Origin: an uncultured Burkholderiales bacterium
GTDB lineage: Bacteria; Pseudomonadota; Gammaproteobacteria; Burkholderiales; Burkholderiaceae_C
Direction: 5' to 3'
Assembly (NCBI GenBank): GCA_945952065.1
Contig: CAMFGY010000015.1
Location: 1 to 64,000 of the forward strand
DNA: 64,000 nucleotides
Under the pieces are notes generated by a model that ran no database searches, had not been told where the DNA came from, and saw nothing but the letters and a program-made list of their open reading frames with translations. The translations under genes were made by a program, and so were the position numbers. Numbering within the stretch: position 1 is the first letter of the stretch; each line of letters begins with the position of its first letter. Below, one piece after another: positions 7,941-16,158 of the stretch.

Positions 7941-9413
7941 TCAGGCGGTGCCGCCCACGGTCAAACCATCGATACGCAGGGTCGGCTGCCCCACTCCCAC
8001 CGGCACGCTCTGACCCTCTTTGCCGCAGACGCCAACGCCCGTGTCCAGCTGCATATCGTTGCCAATCATGCTGACACGGGTGAGAGCCTCAGGGCCGCTG
8101 CCGATGATGGTGGCGCCCTTGACCGGGTACTGGATCTTGCCGTTTTCCACCCAGAAGGCTTCGCTGGCCGAGAAGACAAACTTGCCGGATGTGATATCCA
8201 CTTGGCCGCCGCCAAAGTTGGTGGCATAGATACCGCGCTGGATGCTGGCCACGATCTCTTGTGGGTCCTTGTCGCCGCCCAGCATATAGGTGTTCGTCAT
8301 GCGCGGCATCGGCGTGTGGGCGTAGCTTTCGCGACGGCCATTGCCTGTGGGCGCGACCTTCATCAAGCGCGCATTCATCGCGTCCTGGATATAGCCCTTC
8401 AAGATGCCGTCCTCGATCAGCACATTGCACTGCGAGGCGCAGCCCTCGTCGTCCACATTGAGCGAGCCGCGGCGATCCGGCAGCGTGCCGTCGTCCAAGA
8501 CCGTGACGCCCTTGGCTGCCACGCGCTGACCGATGCGCCCCGCGAAGGCGCTGGAGCCCTTGCGATTGAAGTCGCCTTCCAGACCGTGTCCGACGGCTTC
8601 GTGCAGCAAGACGCCAGGCCAGCCCGGGCCAAGCACCACGGTCATTTCGCCGGCCGGTGCCGGGCGCGACTCCAGATTCGTCAGCGCCGCATTGACGGCT
8701 TGGTCGACATAGCGGGCAATCATTTCATCGGTGAAATAGGCCAGACCGAAGCGCCCGCCACCGCCGCCGCTGCCGACCTCGCGGCGGCCATTGCTCTCAG
8801 CAATCACGGTGACGCTCAAGCGCACCAGCGGCCGCACATCGGCCGCCAAGGTGCCGTCGGCGCGCGCTACCAACACCACCTCATGCTCAGCCGCCAGCCC
8901 AGCCATCACCTGCGCAACACGCGGGTCTTTGGCCCGCGCCATGCGTTCGGCACGTTCCAGCAGCGCGACTTTCTCGGCGCTGTCCAAGCTGCCGATCGGG
9001 TCCGCGGCGCCGTACAACGAGCGACTGCCCGACACGGTCGGCTGACCGGGCACCTTGACGCGCCGGCTTTGCCCGGCAGCCGCAATGGCTCGCACGGTCA
9101 AAGCGGCATCGATGATGGCGGCTTCGGAAATATCGTCGGAGTAAGCGAAGGCTGTTTTCTCCCCGGCCACTGCACGCACCCCCACGCCTTGGTCGATGTT
9201 GAAGCTGCCGCTCTTGACGATGCCTTCTTCCAAACTCCAGCCCTCGGCCCGGGTGGTTTGGAAATACAAATCCGCGTCGTCCACCCGGTGTTCGGTGATC
9301 AAACGCAAGGCTTTGGTCAGCACAGCCTCGCTGAGGCCATAGGGCTCCAGCAACTGGCTGCGGGCTGTGGCCAGGCGGGCAAGAGTAGGTTCGATCGAGA
9401 TCATGCGGGCCAT
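7941..9413 (-). CDS. tldD: Metalloprotease TldD
   Basis: A 490-residue zinc metalloprotease subunit that works with TldE/PmbA; the complex degrades unfolded peptides and matures microcin-type peptides and CcdA. The zinc signature [11 protein letters not shown] is at 271-281 (His 271, Glu 272, His 276). The glycine-rich stretch [13 protein letters not shown] and the C-terminal cysteine-containing [18 protein letters not shown] are typical of TldD. Length matches the family (E. coli 481). An in-frame ATG at 9404 is an equally possible start. No tldE/pmbA gene is in the window, which is usual since the two are often unlinked. It is followed by the aroG leader on the same strand. Confidence 0.94.
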   Translation of the reverse strand: MARMISIEPTLARLATARSQLLEPYGLSEAVLTKALRLITEHRVDDADLYFQTTRAEGWSLEEGIVKSGSFNIDQGVGVRAVAGEKTAFAYSDDISEAAIIDAALTVRAIAAAGQSRRVKVPGQPTVSGSRSLYGAADPIGSLDSAEKVALLERAERMARAKDPRVAQVMAGLAAEHEVVLVARADGTLAADVRPLVRLSVTVIAESNGRREVGSGGGGGRFGLAYFTDEMIARYVDQAVNAALTNLESRPAPAGEMTVVLGPGWPGVLLHEAVGHGLEGDFNRKGSSAFAGRIGQRVAAKGVTVLDDGTLPDRRGSLNVDDEGCASQCNVLIEDGILKGYIQDAMNARLMKVAPTGNGRRESYAHTPMPRMTNTYMLGGDKDPQEIVASIQRGIYATNFGGGQVDITSGKFVFSASEAFWVENGKIQYPVKGATIIGSGPEALTRVSMIGNDMQLDTGVGVCGKEGQSVPVGVGQPTLRIDGLTVGGTA

Positions 9414-9473
9414 TGTAGAAGCGCCACGCCTTGCGTGCAGCGGCCCGGGCTCTTCACCGCCTTGCCGCCCAGA

Positions 9474-10367
9474 TCAGGCCGAAAAAGCTGCCGCCAGGGC
9501 GTCAAAGACCACTCGCAATCGCGGCGTATCGCGCAACTCGCGATGGGCCGTCAGCCACATCGGCAGGGCTGGAATATTCAGCTCCGGCAAGACTTGCTGC
9601 AGCGTGCTTTCACGCTGGGCCAAGGACAAGGCACCGACGGCCAAGCCCATGCCCGCTCGCATCGCCTCCCAGACCACCACTTGGTTGTCACAGCGAAAGC
9701 CAAAAAATTCAGGCCCGACGGCAAAGCCCGCCGCCGCAAAGCCCCGCAGCATTTGCGGGTTACGGTCATAGCCCAGCCATTGATGCTGCAAGACATTTTC
9801 CAAAGTGGGCTGCCCATGGCGGGCCAGATAGTCCTGATGGGCGAACACCCCCACCGGCCAATCTCCCAGTTTGCGCGCCACCAGCGTGGCCTGTTCGGGT
9901 CGAACCATGCGCAATGCAATATCGGCGCTGCGCTCCAACAGGTTCTCGACCTCATTGCTGGCCACCAACTCAATCTGAATTTCGGGATGGCGGCGCCGCA
10001 GATCACTCAAGACCGGCGGCAAAAAGTAGGCGCAGACGATTTCGCTGGCCGTCAGACGCACAGTGCCGGCCAGGGATTGGTCTTGCGCCGAAAGCGCCAA
10101 TGCCAATTCCTGCGCCCCTTCGCGCATGCGTTGGGCGGCGGGCAGCAAGGCCTGCCCGGCGGGCGTGAGACTCAGTCCACGGGCATGGCGCTCAAACAGA
10201 CTCTGCCCCAGGGCAGCTTCCAAAGCGGCCAGTTGGCGGCTCAAGGTGGGCTGACTCTGCCCCAAGGCGGGCGCTGCCCGGCTCAAGGAGCCTGTTTCGG
10301 CCAGGGCCAAAAACGTTTGCAACAAAGACCAATCCAAAGCATTCGCGCGCATGCGGTATTCAAACAT
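9474..10367 (-). CDS. LysR-family transcriptional regulator
   Basis: A 297-residue regulator with an N-terminal winged helix-turn-helix (about residues 10-65, containing FLALAETGSLSRAAPALGQSQPTLSRQ) and a C-terminal substrate-binding domain. The ATG at 10367 (MFEYRMRAN) is chosen because AGCGAGG lies 6 nt upstream; the longer frame adds an unconserved 23-residue extension. It is divergent from the NAD-binding protein gene at 10467 with 99 bp between, the classic arrangement in which a LysR protein controls its divergent neighbour. The ligand is unknown. Confidence 0.9.
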   Translation of the reverse strand: MFEYRMRANALDWSLLQTFLALAETGSLSRAAPALGQSQPTLSRQLAALEAALGQSLFERHARGLSLTPAGQALLPAAQRMREGAQELALALSAQDQSLAGTVRLTASEIVCAYFLPPVLSDLRRRHPEIQIELVASNEVENLLERSADIALRMVRPEQATLVARKLGDWPVGVFAHQDYLARHGQPTLENVLQHQWLGYDRNPQMLRGFAAAGFAVGPEFFGFRCDNQVVVWEAMRAGMGLAVGALSLAQRESTLQQVLPELNIPALPMWLTAHRELRDTPRLRVVFDALAAAFSA

Positions 10368-10466
10368 GAATACCTCGCTTGCAAATCCTTGACTTCCGAA
10401 AGACCTGCAGGCGGCAGACACTGGCTTCACTGCCACCGCATTTCAGCCAACAGGAGTTCATCCCTC

Positions 10467-11468
10467 ATGCAGCCCAGGCCTTCCCCCCATCACAAGACCG
10501 TGCTGATTCTGGGCGCCGCTGGGCGGCTCGGACTTTGCTTGGTGCAAGCCTTTTCCAAGGCCGGCTGGCAGGTATTGGCCCAAGCGCGCAAGCCCCTCGC
10601 CCAGGAGATTGCCAGTCTGCCCGGGGTAAAACTCCTGCACTGTGATGCCCTGGACCGGAGCGCGTTGATCCGGGGTGGCCAAGGTGCACAGGTGTTGATC
10701 AACGCCCTCAACCCTCCTTACACCGAGTGGGCGCAAAAGCTGCTGCCCTTGGCTGAGGTCGCCCAAGACACGGCCCTGGCCTTGGACGCACTTTTGATGC
10801 TGCCAGGCAATGTCTACAACTTCGGCCAGCAGCTGCCCGAGCTGCTGCGGGAGCAGGGGCGGACGCCCGAACAAGCCAACACGCCCAAGGCGGCACTGCG
10901 CATCGAACAAGAAGCCCGCATGGCCGCAGCGGCCCCTCGGCTGCGCTCGGTGGTGCTGCGCGCTGGCGACTTTTTTGGCGGCCCTGGGCGCGGCTCCTGG
11001 TTTGATCTGAGCCTGGCCAGCCAACTTCACAAGGGCAAGGTGCTTCACCCTGGCCCCATGAATGTGGCGCATGCCTGGGCCTATCTGCCGGACTTGGCCG
11101 AGTGTTTTGTGCGCTTGGCCGAACGTCACGCCGAATTCAAGGGCCATACACGCCTGCACTTCAGCGGCCACACGCTGCAAGGCCAGCAACTGCACCAAGC
11201 CTTGGAGAACGTCTGGGGTCAGCCCCTCAAAGCCAGCACGCTGCCCTGGGGCCTGATTCGCCTAGGCGCACCTTTTGTCCCCAGCTGGCGCGCCATCGCC
11301 GAGATGCGCTATCTCTGGCAACGCCCGCACCGCCTCGATGAGCAAGAGTTGCGCCAATGGATTGGTGAGCCGCCTCACACCCCCTTGCTGCAAGCTGTCC
11401 AAGAAAGCCTGCTGGCCTTGGGCCTCCAAGCGCCCACGACTGATGCCAAGAAGGAGGCCTTGGCATGA
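10467..11468 (+). CDS. NAD(P)-binding epimerase/dehydratase-like protein
   Basis: A 333-residue Rossmann-fold protein of the atypical SDR (NAD-dependent epimerase/dehydratase) superfamily. The dinucleotide-binding motif GAAGRLG lies near residues 17-23. The segments VLINALNPPYTEW and LMLPGNVYNFG take the place of the usual catalytic YxxxK, which I do not see, so classical SDR chemistry is uncertain. The ATG at 10467 has CAGGAG upstream. It overlaps the next gene by 4 bp (ATGA), so the two form an operon, probably controlled by the divergent LysR regulator. Confidence 0.8.
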   Translation: MQPRPSPHHKTVLILGAAGRLGLCLVQAFSKAGWQVLAQARKPLAQEIASLPGVKLLHCDALDRSALIRGGQGAQVLINALNPPYTEWAQKLLPLAEVAQDTALALDALLMLPGNVYNFGQQLPELLREQGRTPEQANTPKAALRIEQEARMAAAAPRLRSVVLRAGDFFGGPGRGSWFDLSLASQLHKGKVLHPGPMNVAHAWAYLPDLAECFVRLAERHAEFKGHTRLHFSGHTLQGQQLHQALENVWGQPLKASTLPWGLIRLGAPFVPSWRAIAEMRYLWQRPHRLDEQELRQWIGEPPHTPLLQAVQESLLALGLQAPTTDAKKEALA

Positions 11469-11965
11469 ACAAGCCTTTGATCCCTGGCCGCATGACGGCG
11501 CAACTCGACGGAGACTATGTGGTCTTTTTGATCGGCATGCGCATCAACAAACCCTGGCAGGTTCACAAATGGTGGCCCGTGGCCCGAGCCATGCCACGCA
11601 TGTTGCGTGAATTGCAGAGCCAACCGGACTCAGGGCTCTTGCATGCGGAGATGTGGTTCGGCCGCACCTTGATCTTGGTGCAGTACTGGCGTTCGATGGC
11701 GCAACTCTTGGCCTATGCCAAGGACAAGCAATCCGAGCACCTGCCGGCCTGGAAGGCCTTCAATCAAGCGGTGGGCACAGACGGCTCGGTCGGCATCTGG
11801 CACGAGAGCTATGTCGTCGGCCCCGGCCGCTACGAAAACATCTACGTCAATATGCCGGCCTTTGGCCTGGGCCGCGCCGGGCGCTTGCTGCCGGTCCAAG
11901 GCCGGCTGGCCAGTGCCGCGCAGAGAATGGCCGCCCAGGCCTCTGATACCAGCGAACAAGGCTGA
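11465..11965 (+). CDS. DUF4188 domain-containing protein
   Basis: A 166-residue protein matching the DUF4188 family. Conserved features are an early FLIGMRINKPWQVHKWWPV, MWFGRTLILVQYWRS, and the late GIWHESYVV. The fold is thought to resemble ferredoxin-like monooxygenase domains, but no activity is established. Its start overlaps the stop of the upstream SDR-like gene (ATGA), implying translational coupling. The C-terminal 25 residues are alanine-rich and probably disordered. The family call is by recognition of these conserved segments. Confidence 0.8.
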   Translation: MNKPLIPGRMTAQLDGDYVVFLIGMRINKPWQVHKWWPVARAMPRMLRELQSQPDSGLLHAEMWFGRTLILVQYWRSMAQLLAYAKDKQSEHLPAWKAFNQAVGTDGSVGIWHESYVVGPGRYENIYVNMPAFGLGRAGRLLPVQGRLASAAQRMAAQASDTSEQG

Positions 11966-12156
11966 GGGCCCCATAGCGTTCAAGGCCCCGCAACTTCACA
12001 AACTGTTACGCGCCGCACGTCATCCTCCGAGCCCCTGGCCTGCGTTGAACCTGCAACGCGACGCAGCACTGCAAGGCACTGAACCCCTCGCAGCCCAGCA
12101 GCGAATCGCGTCCAGGCAATTCCGCCCTGAACTCGACATTGAACGGAGAGATTCTG

Positions 12157-12483
12157 ATGAACACCCTCACACGCAGCTTCACCGTCCTGGCAATTGCCGC
12201 CTTGAGCAGCTGGGCACAGGCCGGCACCAACACGCCCAATATCGACCAGCGAGAAGCCCATCAACAAGCCCGCATCGCCGAGGGCGCCAACAGCGGCGCA
12301 TTGACGGCCAAGGAAACTCAGCGCCTGGAACGCGAGCAAGCGCGCATCAACACGGCCGAAGCCAAGGCCAAGGCCGACGGTACGGTGACGCACAAAGAGC
12401 GCCAAAAGCTGCACGCGATACAAGACAAGGCCAGCCACGACATCCATCACGCCAAGCACAACGGCAAGGTGGCCGGGCAATAA
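12157..12483 (+). CDS. Small exported charged protein, function unknown
   Basis: A 108-residue protein with a Sec signal peptide (hydrophobic LAIAALSSWAQA, predicted cleavage after AQA near residue 20). The mature region is very hydrophilic and helical, rich in Gln, Glu, Lys and Ala, with the repeated pattern AKETQRLEREQARINTAEAKA. Similar Burkholderiales periplasmic proteins are common and uncharacterised. The ATG at 12157 follows ACGGAGAG. A terminator follows 45 bp after the stop, so it is monocistronic. An EF-hand-like or lysozyme-inhibitor role cannot be supported from what is visible. Confidence 0.75.
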   Translation: MNTLTRSFTVLAIAALSSWAQAGTNTPNIDQREAHQQARIAEGANSGALTAKETQRLEREQARINTAEAKAKADGTVTHKERQKLHAIQDKASHDIHHAKHNGKVAGQ

Positions 12484-12529
12484 AGACCGCGGGCCGGGGC
12501 TCTGAAAGCGATGGAGCCCACCGCCACAC

Positions 12530-12569
12530 AGCCCACTTCGACTTCAATCGGAGTGGGCTTGTTTTTTTT
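12530..12569 (+). terminator. Rho-independent terminator overlapping the 3' end of rsmI
   Basis: An 8-bp stem AGCCCACT/AGTGGGCT with a 14-nt loop is followed by TG and eight T residues. It terminates the small exported protein transcript. Its right half (from 12544) is also the last codons of the convergent rsmI gene. Confidence 0.85.
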
Positions 12570-13470
12570 GCGTCAAGGCCCAGTCGTACAGGGCATTGCG
12601 CGGCGCGCCGCTGATCTCCGCCGCCAAGGCCACGGCCTGCTTCAAGGGCAAGTCGGCCAGCAGCAAGCGCAGCACCCGCAGAGCCTCGGCAGGCAGCTCA
12701 GCATCGGCTTGCGCGCCGGACTTTTGCGCATGCAAGACCAACACGAACTCGCCGCGCTCGCGCTGCGGGTCGGCGGCCAACCAAGCCGGCAGCTGGGCGG
12801 CAGCGGTGGTGTGCACCGTCTCAAACTGCTTGGTCAACTCGCGGCAAACCGTCACCGTTTGGTCGGGGCAAAGCTCGGCCAACAGCTCCAACAAGGCCTT
12901 GATGCGATGGGGCGCCTCGAACAGCACCAGGCTGCGCGAGCTGCCGCAAAGCGCTTGCACGGCACTGCGCCGCTCAGCGCTCTTGGTGGGCAAAAAGCCG
13001 GCGAACTCAAAGCCCTCCGCGGCCACATCGCCGGCCACACTCAGCGCGGTGACGGTGCTGCTGACGCCGGGCACCGGAAACACCCGCAAACCCGCTTTCG
13101 CCACCGCCGCCACCAGCACCGCGCCAGGGTCGGAAATCGCCGGCGTGCCGGCGTCACTGATGTAGGCGATGCGCTCGCCCGCTTGCAGGCGCGCAATCAA
13201 AGCCTCGCTGGCCTCATGCTCGTTGTGCTGGTGCAGTTTGAGCAAAGGCTTGTGCAGACCCAGATGCCGCAGCAGCCCGGCACTGACGCGGGTGTCCTCG
13301 CAGGCCACCGCATCCACCAAGGCCAGCAGATGGACGGCCCGCAAGGTGATGTCGGCCAAATTGCCAATGGGCGTGGCCACCACATACAGCGTGGCTGCGG
13401 GATACTGCTGTGCACCGGCCGCAGCAGCGGCCGCCTGCTTGAGCAGGGAGGCATCGGCAATGTTGTTCAA
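12544..13470 (-). CDS. rsmI: 16S rRNA (cytidine(1402)-2'-O)-methyltransferase RsmI
   Basis: A 308-residue SAM-dependent tetrapyrrole-methylase-fold enzyme that 2'-O-methylates C1402 of 16S rRNA. Signatures: VVATPIGNLADITLRA near the N-terminus, EDTRVSAGLL, ISDAGTPAISDPG, PGVSSTVTALSVAG and LFEAPHRI. I place the start at the TTG at 13470 because GGGGAGAAG lies at proper distance upstream and this gives the family-typical short N-terminus; no ATG lies nearer. The start overlaps the divergent yraN start by 11 bp. In E. coli rsmI (yraL) is the divergent first neighbour of lpoA-yraN-diaA-dolP; here lpoA is absent. Confidence 0.92.
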   Translation of the reverse strand: MNNIADASLLKQAAAAAAGAQQYPAATLYVVATPIGNLADITLRAVHLLALVDAVACEDTRVSAGLLRHLGLHKPLLKLHQHNEHEASEALIARLQAGERIAYISDAGTPAISDPGAVLVAAVAKAGLRVFPVPGVSSTVTALSVAGDVAAEGFEFAGFLPTKSAERRSAVQALCGSSRSLVLFEAPHRIKALLELLAELCPDQTVTVCRELTKQFETVHTTAAAQLPAWLAADPQRERGEFVLVLHAQKSGAQADAELPAEALRVLRLLLADLPLKQAVALAAEISGAPRNALYDWALTQKKQAHSD

Positions 13471-13843
13471 AAAAGCTTCTCCCCAAGGGCTTGGATCGGC
13501 GGCAGAAGATCGCGCGCTGCAGTACTTACAGCAACGCGGCCTGCGCCTGGTGGAGCGCAATTATCAGGTGGCGGCCGGCCCCAGCGCGCGGGCCGGCGAG
13601 GTCGATTTGATTCTGCGCGACCCGCGCGACGGCAGCCTGGTGTTTTGCGAAGTGCGCGCCCGCAGCCAAGGCTCCCATGGGGGCGCCGCCGCCAGCGTCG
13701 GCCCGGCCAAACAGCGGCGTTTGATCTATGCCGCCCAACACTATTTGCTGCGCCATGCCAGCCCGCCGCCTTGCCGCTTTGATGTGGTGGCGATCGATGG
13801 CGACGCGATCGAATGGATCCAGGCCGCTTTTGAAGCAGGCTGA
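13460..13843 (+). CDS. yraN: UPF0102 family protein YraN (putative nuclease fold)
   Basis: A 127-residue protein with the UPF0102 restriction-endonuclease-like core: RNYQVAAG..GEVDLILRD..LVFCEVRARSQ, corresponding to the family E-D-ExK/R arrangement, then a late FDVVAID. The function of YraN is not established. The ATG at 13460 has GGGAGG 8 nt upstream. Both the start codon and its Shine-Dalgarno lie at or inside the 5' end of the oppositely oriented rsmI. It is followed 44 bp later by the diaA-like gene, in the order conserved across proteobacteria. Confidence 0.9.
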   Translation: MLFKKASPQGLGSAAEDRALQYLQQRGLRLVERNYQVAAGPSARAGEVDLILRDPRDGSLVFCEVRARSQGSHGGAAASVGPAKQRRLIYAAQHYLLRHASPPPCRFDVVAIDGDAIEWIQAAFEAG

Positions 13844-13887
13844 GCCCGAATTCAGGCGCGAGCAGCGCTGAACTATGATTCCGCCCC

Positions 13888-14460
13888 ATGCTTGAGCAAC
13901 GCATTCAACAACAATTCTTCGAAAGCGCCGACCTGTTGTATCAGGTCGCCGAGAACCTGTCGCGCCCGGTGTCCAGCGCCGCCCAGATGCTGATGGACGG
14001 CATCACCAGCGGCGGCCGCGTGCTGTGCTGCGGCTTTGGCCCTTCGGCACTGGATGCGGTCTACATGGCCGCCCTGCTGGTTGGCCGCTTTGAGCAAGAC
14101 CGCCCGGGGCTGGCCGCCTGGAGCCTGGATGCACAGGCCAATGGCAGCACACCTGAGGAGGCCTTGACGCGCCAGGTGCAGACCCTCGGTCACCCCGGCG
14201 ACATGCTGCTTGTGTTCGACGCACAGCCCCAATTGAGCCCGGCGTGGCAGGCGGTCTTGGAGGCCGCGCACGCGCAAGACATGAGCATCATCGCAATAAC
14301 CGGCGGCCTGCAAGACGAGATGCGCGCTTGGCTGCGCGATACCGATGTGCAGATCCGGGTGCAGCACAGCCGCGTCGCCCGCGTGGCCGAGGCCCAGCGC
14401 CTCTTGGCCCATTGCCTTTGCGATGCGGTCGATGTGCAGTTGCTGGGCGCCAGCGAGTGA
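13888..14460 (+). CDS. diaA: SIS-domain protein, DiaA-like DnaA-binding factor
   Basis: A 190-residue sugar-isomerase (SIS) fold protein. The sequence from GGRVLCCGFGPSALDA onward aligns with GmhA/DiaA, and position between yraN and a BON lipoprotein matches DiaA, the DnaA initiator-associating factor that promotes orderly replication initiation. Catalytic and sugar-binding positions are degenerate: the usual GNGxSA loop reads GFGPSA, and the later Ser-rich sugar loop reads FDAQPQLSP. About 8 residues are missing between the two. A non-enzymatic, DnaA-binding role therefore fits better than phosphoheptose isomerase. Confidence 0.82.
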   Translation: MLEQRIQQQFFESADLLYQVAENLSRPVSSAAQMLMDGITSGGRVLCCGFGPSALDAVYMAALLVGRFEQDRPGLAAWSLDAQANGSTPEEALTRQVQTLGHPGDMLLVFDAQPQLSPAWQAVLEAAHAQDMSIIAITGGLQDEMRAWLRDTDVQIRVQHSRVARVAEAQRLLAHCLCDAVDVQLLGASE

Positions 14461-14505
14461 GCGAGTGCGCAGGCGTCTTTTTGAATTTGCCTTTGACAGG
14501 ATGAG

Positions 14506-15189
14506 ATGAACGATATGAGTTTGCAGACCACCGCCGCCCCTCGCAACTACCGCCCATTGATGCTGGTGGCTACCTTGAGTGCAGCCTTGCTCAGCAGCGC
14601 TTGCGCGCCCTTGGTGATCGGGGGTGCCATGGTGGGCGGTGCCTTGGTGGCCACCGACCGCCGCACCTCTGGCACCCAAGTGGAAGACAAGGGCATCGAG
14701 GTCAAGGCCGCCTCGCGAATTTCCAGCCAGCTCAGCGACAAAGCCCATGTCAGCGTCAACAGCTATAACCGTCTGGTTCTGCTGACCGGGGAAGTGCCCA
14801 CCGAAGCAGAGCGAGCCAAGGCGGAAAGCCTGGTCAGCGGTGTTGAGAATGTGCGCAGCGTTTTGAACGAAACCGCGGTGATGCCGGCCAGCTCGCTGAG
14901 CAGCCGCTCCAACGATGTCTTGATTGCCGGCAAGGTCAAGGCCAGTTTGCTTGACGCGCCGGAGTTGATCTCCAATGCCTTTTATGTGGTGGTGGAGCGC
15001 GGCACGGTGTTTTTGATGGGCCGCGTGACCGAACGCGAAGCGGCACGCGCCGCCGCCATCGCGCGCAGCATCAGCGGCGTGCAAAAAGTGGTGCGCGCCT
15101 TCGACATCATCAGCGAAGAAGAGCTGGCCCGTATCCAGCCCGCCCCCGCGCCTGCCGCAGCTTCAGAGCCCAAGCCTCTCACGCCTTGA
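14506..15189 (+). CDS. dolP: BON-domain outer-membrane lipoprotein (DolP/YraP-like)
   Basis: A 227-residue lipoprotein. The N-terminal hydrophobic segment ends in the lipobox LLSSAC with the lipidated Cys at 33. Two BON domains follow (about 65-135 and 143-210), each with the conserved glycine-valine pattern (VLLTGEV..VSGVENV and VFLMGRV..SGVQKV). DolP supports outer-membrane integrity and BAM function in E. coli. The proline-alanine tail is probably disordered. It is the last gene of the conserved yraN-diaA-dolP run, 46 bp after diaA. Confidence 0.9.
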   Translation: MNDMSLQTTAAPRNYRPLMLVATLSAALLSSACAPLVIGGAMVGGALVATDRRTSGTQVEDKGIEVKAASRISSQLSDKAHVSVNSYNRLVLLTGEVPTEAERAKAESLVSGVENVRSVLNETAVMPASSLSSRSNDVLIAGKVKASLLDAPELISNAFYVVVERGTVFLMGRVTEREAARAAAIARSISGVQKVVRAFDIISEEELARIQPAPAPAAASEPKPLTP

Positions 15190-15223
15190 GGCCAAGCCCG
15201 GGGCGTTTGAGTGCGACAGCGGC

Positions 15224-16144
15224 TCAGCGCAGCCGCTTGATCAGGCTGGAGGTGTCAAGCCGGCCGCCGCCAGCGGCCTGCACATCGGCATAGAACTGGT
15301 CCACCACCGCCGTCACCGGCAGACGCGCGCCATTGCGGCGCGCCTCGTCCAGCACCAAGCCCAAGTCCTTGCGCATCCAGTCCACCGCAAAGCCAAAGTT
15401 GAACTGATCGTCCACCATGGTCTTGCCGCGGTTGTCCATCTGCCAGCTTTGCGCCGCGCCTTTGCCGATGACATCGAGCACCTGCTTCATGTCCAAGCCG
15501 GCCTTGCCGCCAAAAGCAATCGCCTCGGCCAAGCCCTGCACCAAGCCGGCGATGCAGATCTGATTGACCATCTTGGCCAACTGCCCCGCCCCCGATTCAC
15601 CCACGCGGGTGACCGCCTTGGCAAAGGCCAGGGCCACCGGCTGGATCTGTGCAAAGGGTTCGGCATCACCGCCGCACATCACCGTCAACGCGCCATTGAC
15701 CGCGCCCGCCTGTCCGCCGGACACCGGTGCATCGACGAAGTGCAGACCACGCTCGCGCGCCAGAGCAAACAAGTCCCGCGCCACCTCGGCTGAGGCGGTG
15801 GTGTGATCGACAAAAATGGCGCCGGGCTTCATGCCGGCAAAAGCGCCATCGGCGGCGCGCTGGCCGCCATCCAAGGCGCGACCCAAGACCACTGAGCGCA
15901 AATCATCGTCATTGCCCACGCAGGCAAACACGATGTCGGCGCCCGCCGCCGCTTCGGCCGGCGTTGCGGCTGAGCTGCCGCCATACTCGCCCACCCAAGC
16001 GGCCGCCTTGCTGGCCGTGCGGTTGTAAACGGTCACCGCATGCCCGGCGCGCTGCAAATGCCCGGCCATGGGGTAGCCCATCACGCCCAGGCCCAGAAAA
16101 GCCAGCTTTAGCGGCGCCATGGCCTCATAAGTTCGGGTGCTCAT
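15224..16144 (-). CDS. 3-hydroxyisobutyrate dehydrogenase-like NAD(P)-dependent oxidoreductase
   Basis: A 306-residue beta-hydroxyacid dehydrogenase. The Rossmann motif GLGVMGYPMAGHL is near residue 18, the substrate motif DAPVSGGQAGAVNGAL near 140, and the catalytic lysine lies in KMVNQ. Family members reduce or oxidise 3-hydroxyisobutyrate, tartronate semialdehyde or similar 3-hydroxy acids; the exact substrate is undetermined. It lies 14 bp downstream of pilU on the same strand and so may be read from the pilTU transcript. An internal ATG at 16120 (MAPLKL) is an alternative start close to the Rossmann strand. Confidence 0.88.
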   Translation of the reverse strand: MSTRTYEAMAPLKLAFLGLGVMGYPMAGHLQRAGHAVTVYNRTASKAAAWVGEYGGSSAATPAEAAAGADIVFACVGNDDDLRSVVLGRALDGGQRAADGAFAGMKPGAIFVDHTTASAEVARDLFALARERGLHFVDAPVSGGQAGAVNGALTVMCGGDAEPFAQIQPVALAFAKAVTRVGESGAGQLAKMVNQICIAGLVQGLAEAIAFGGKAGLDMKQVLDVIGKGAAQSWQMDNRGKTMVDDQFNFGFAVDWMRKDLGLVLDEARRNGARLPVTAVVDQFYADVQAAGGGRLDTSSLIKRLR

Positions 16145-16158
16145 GAAAAGAAAAGTCC

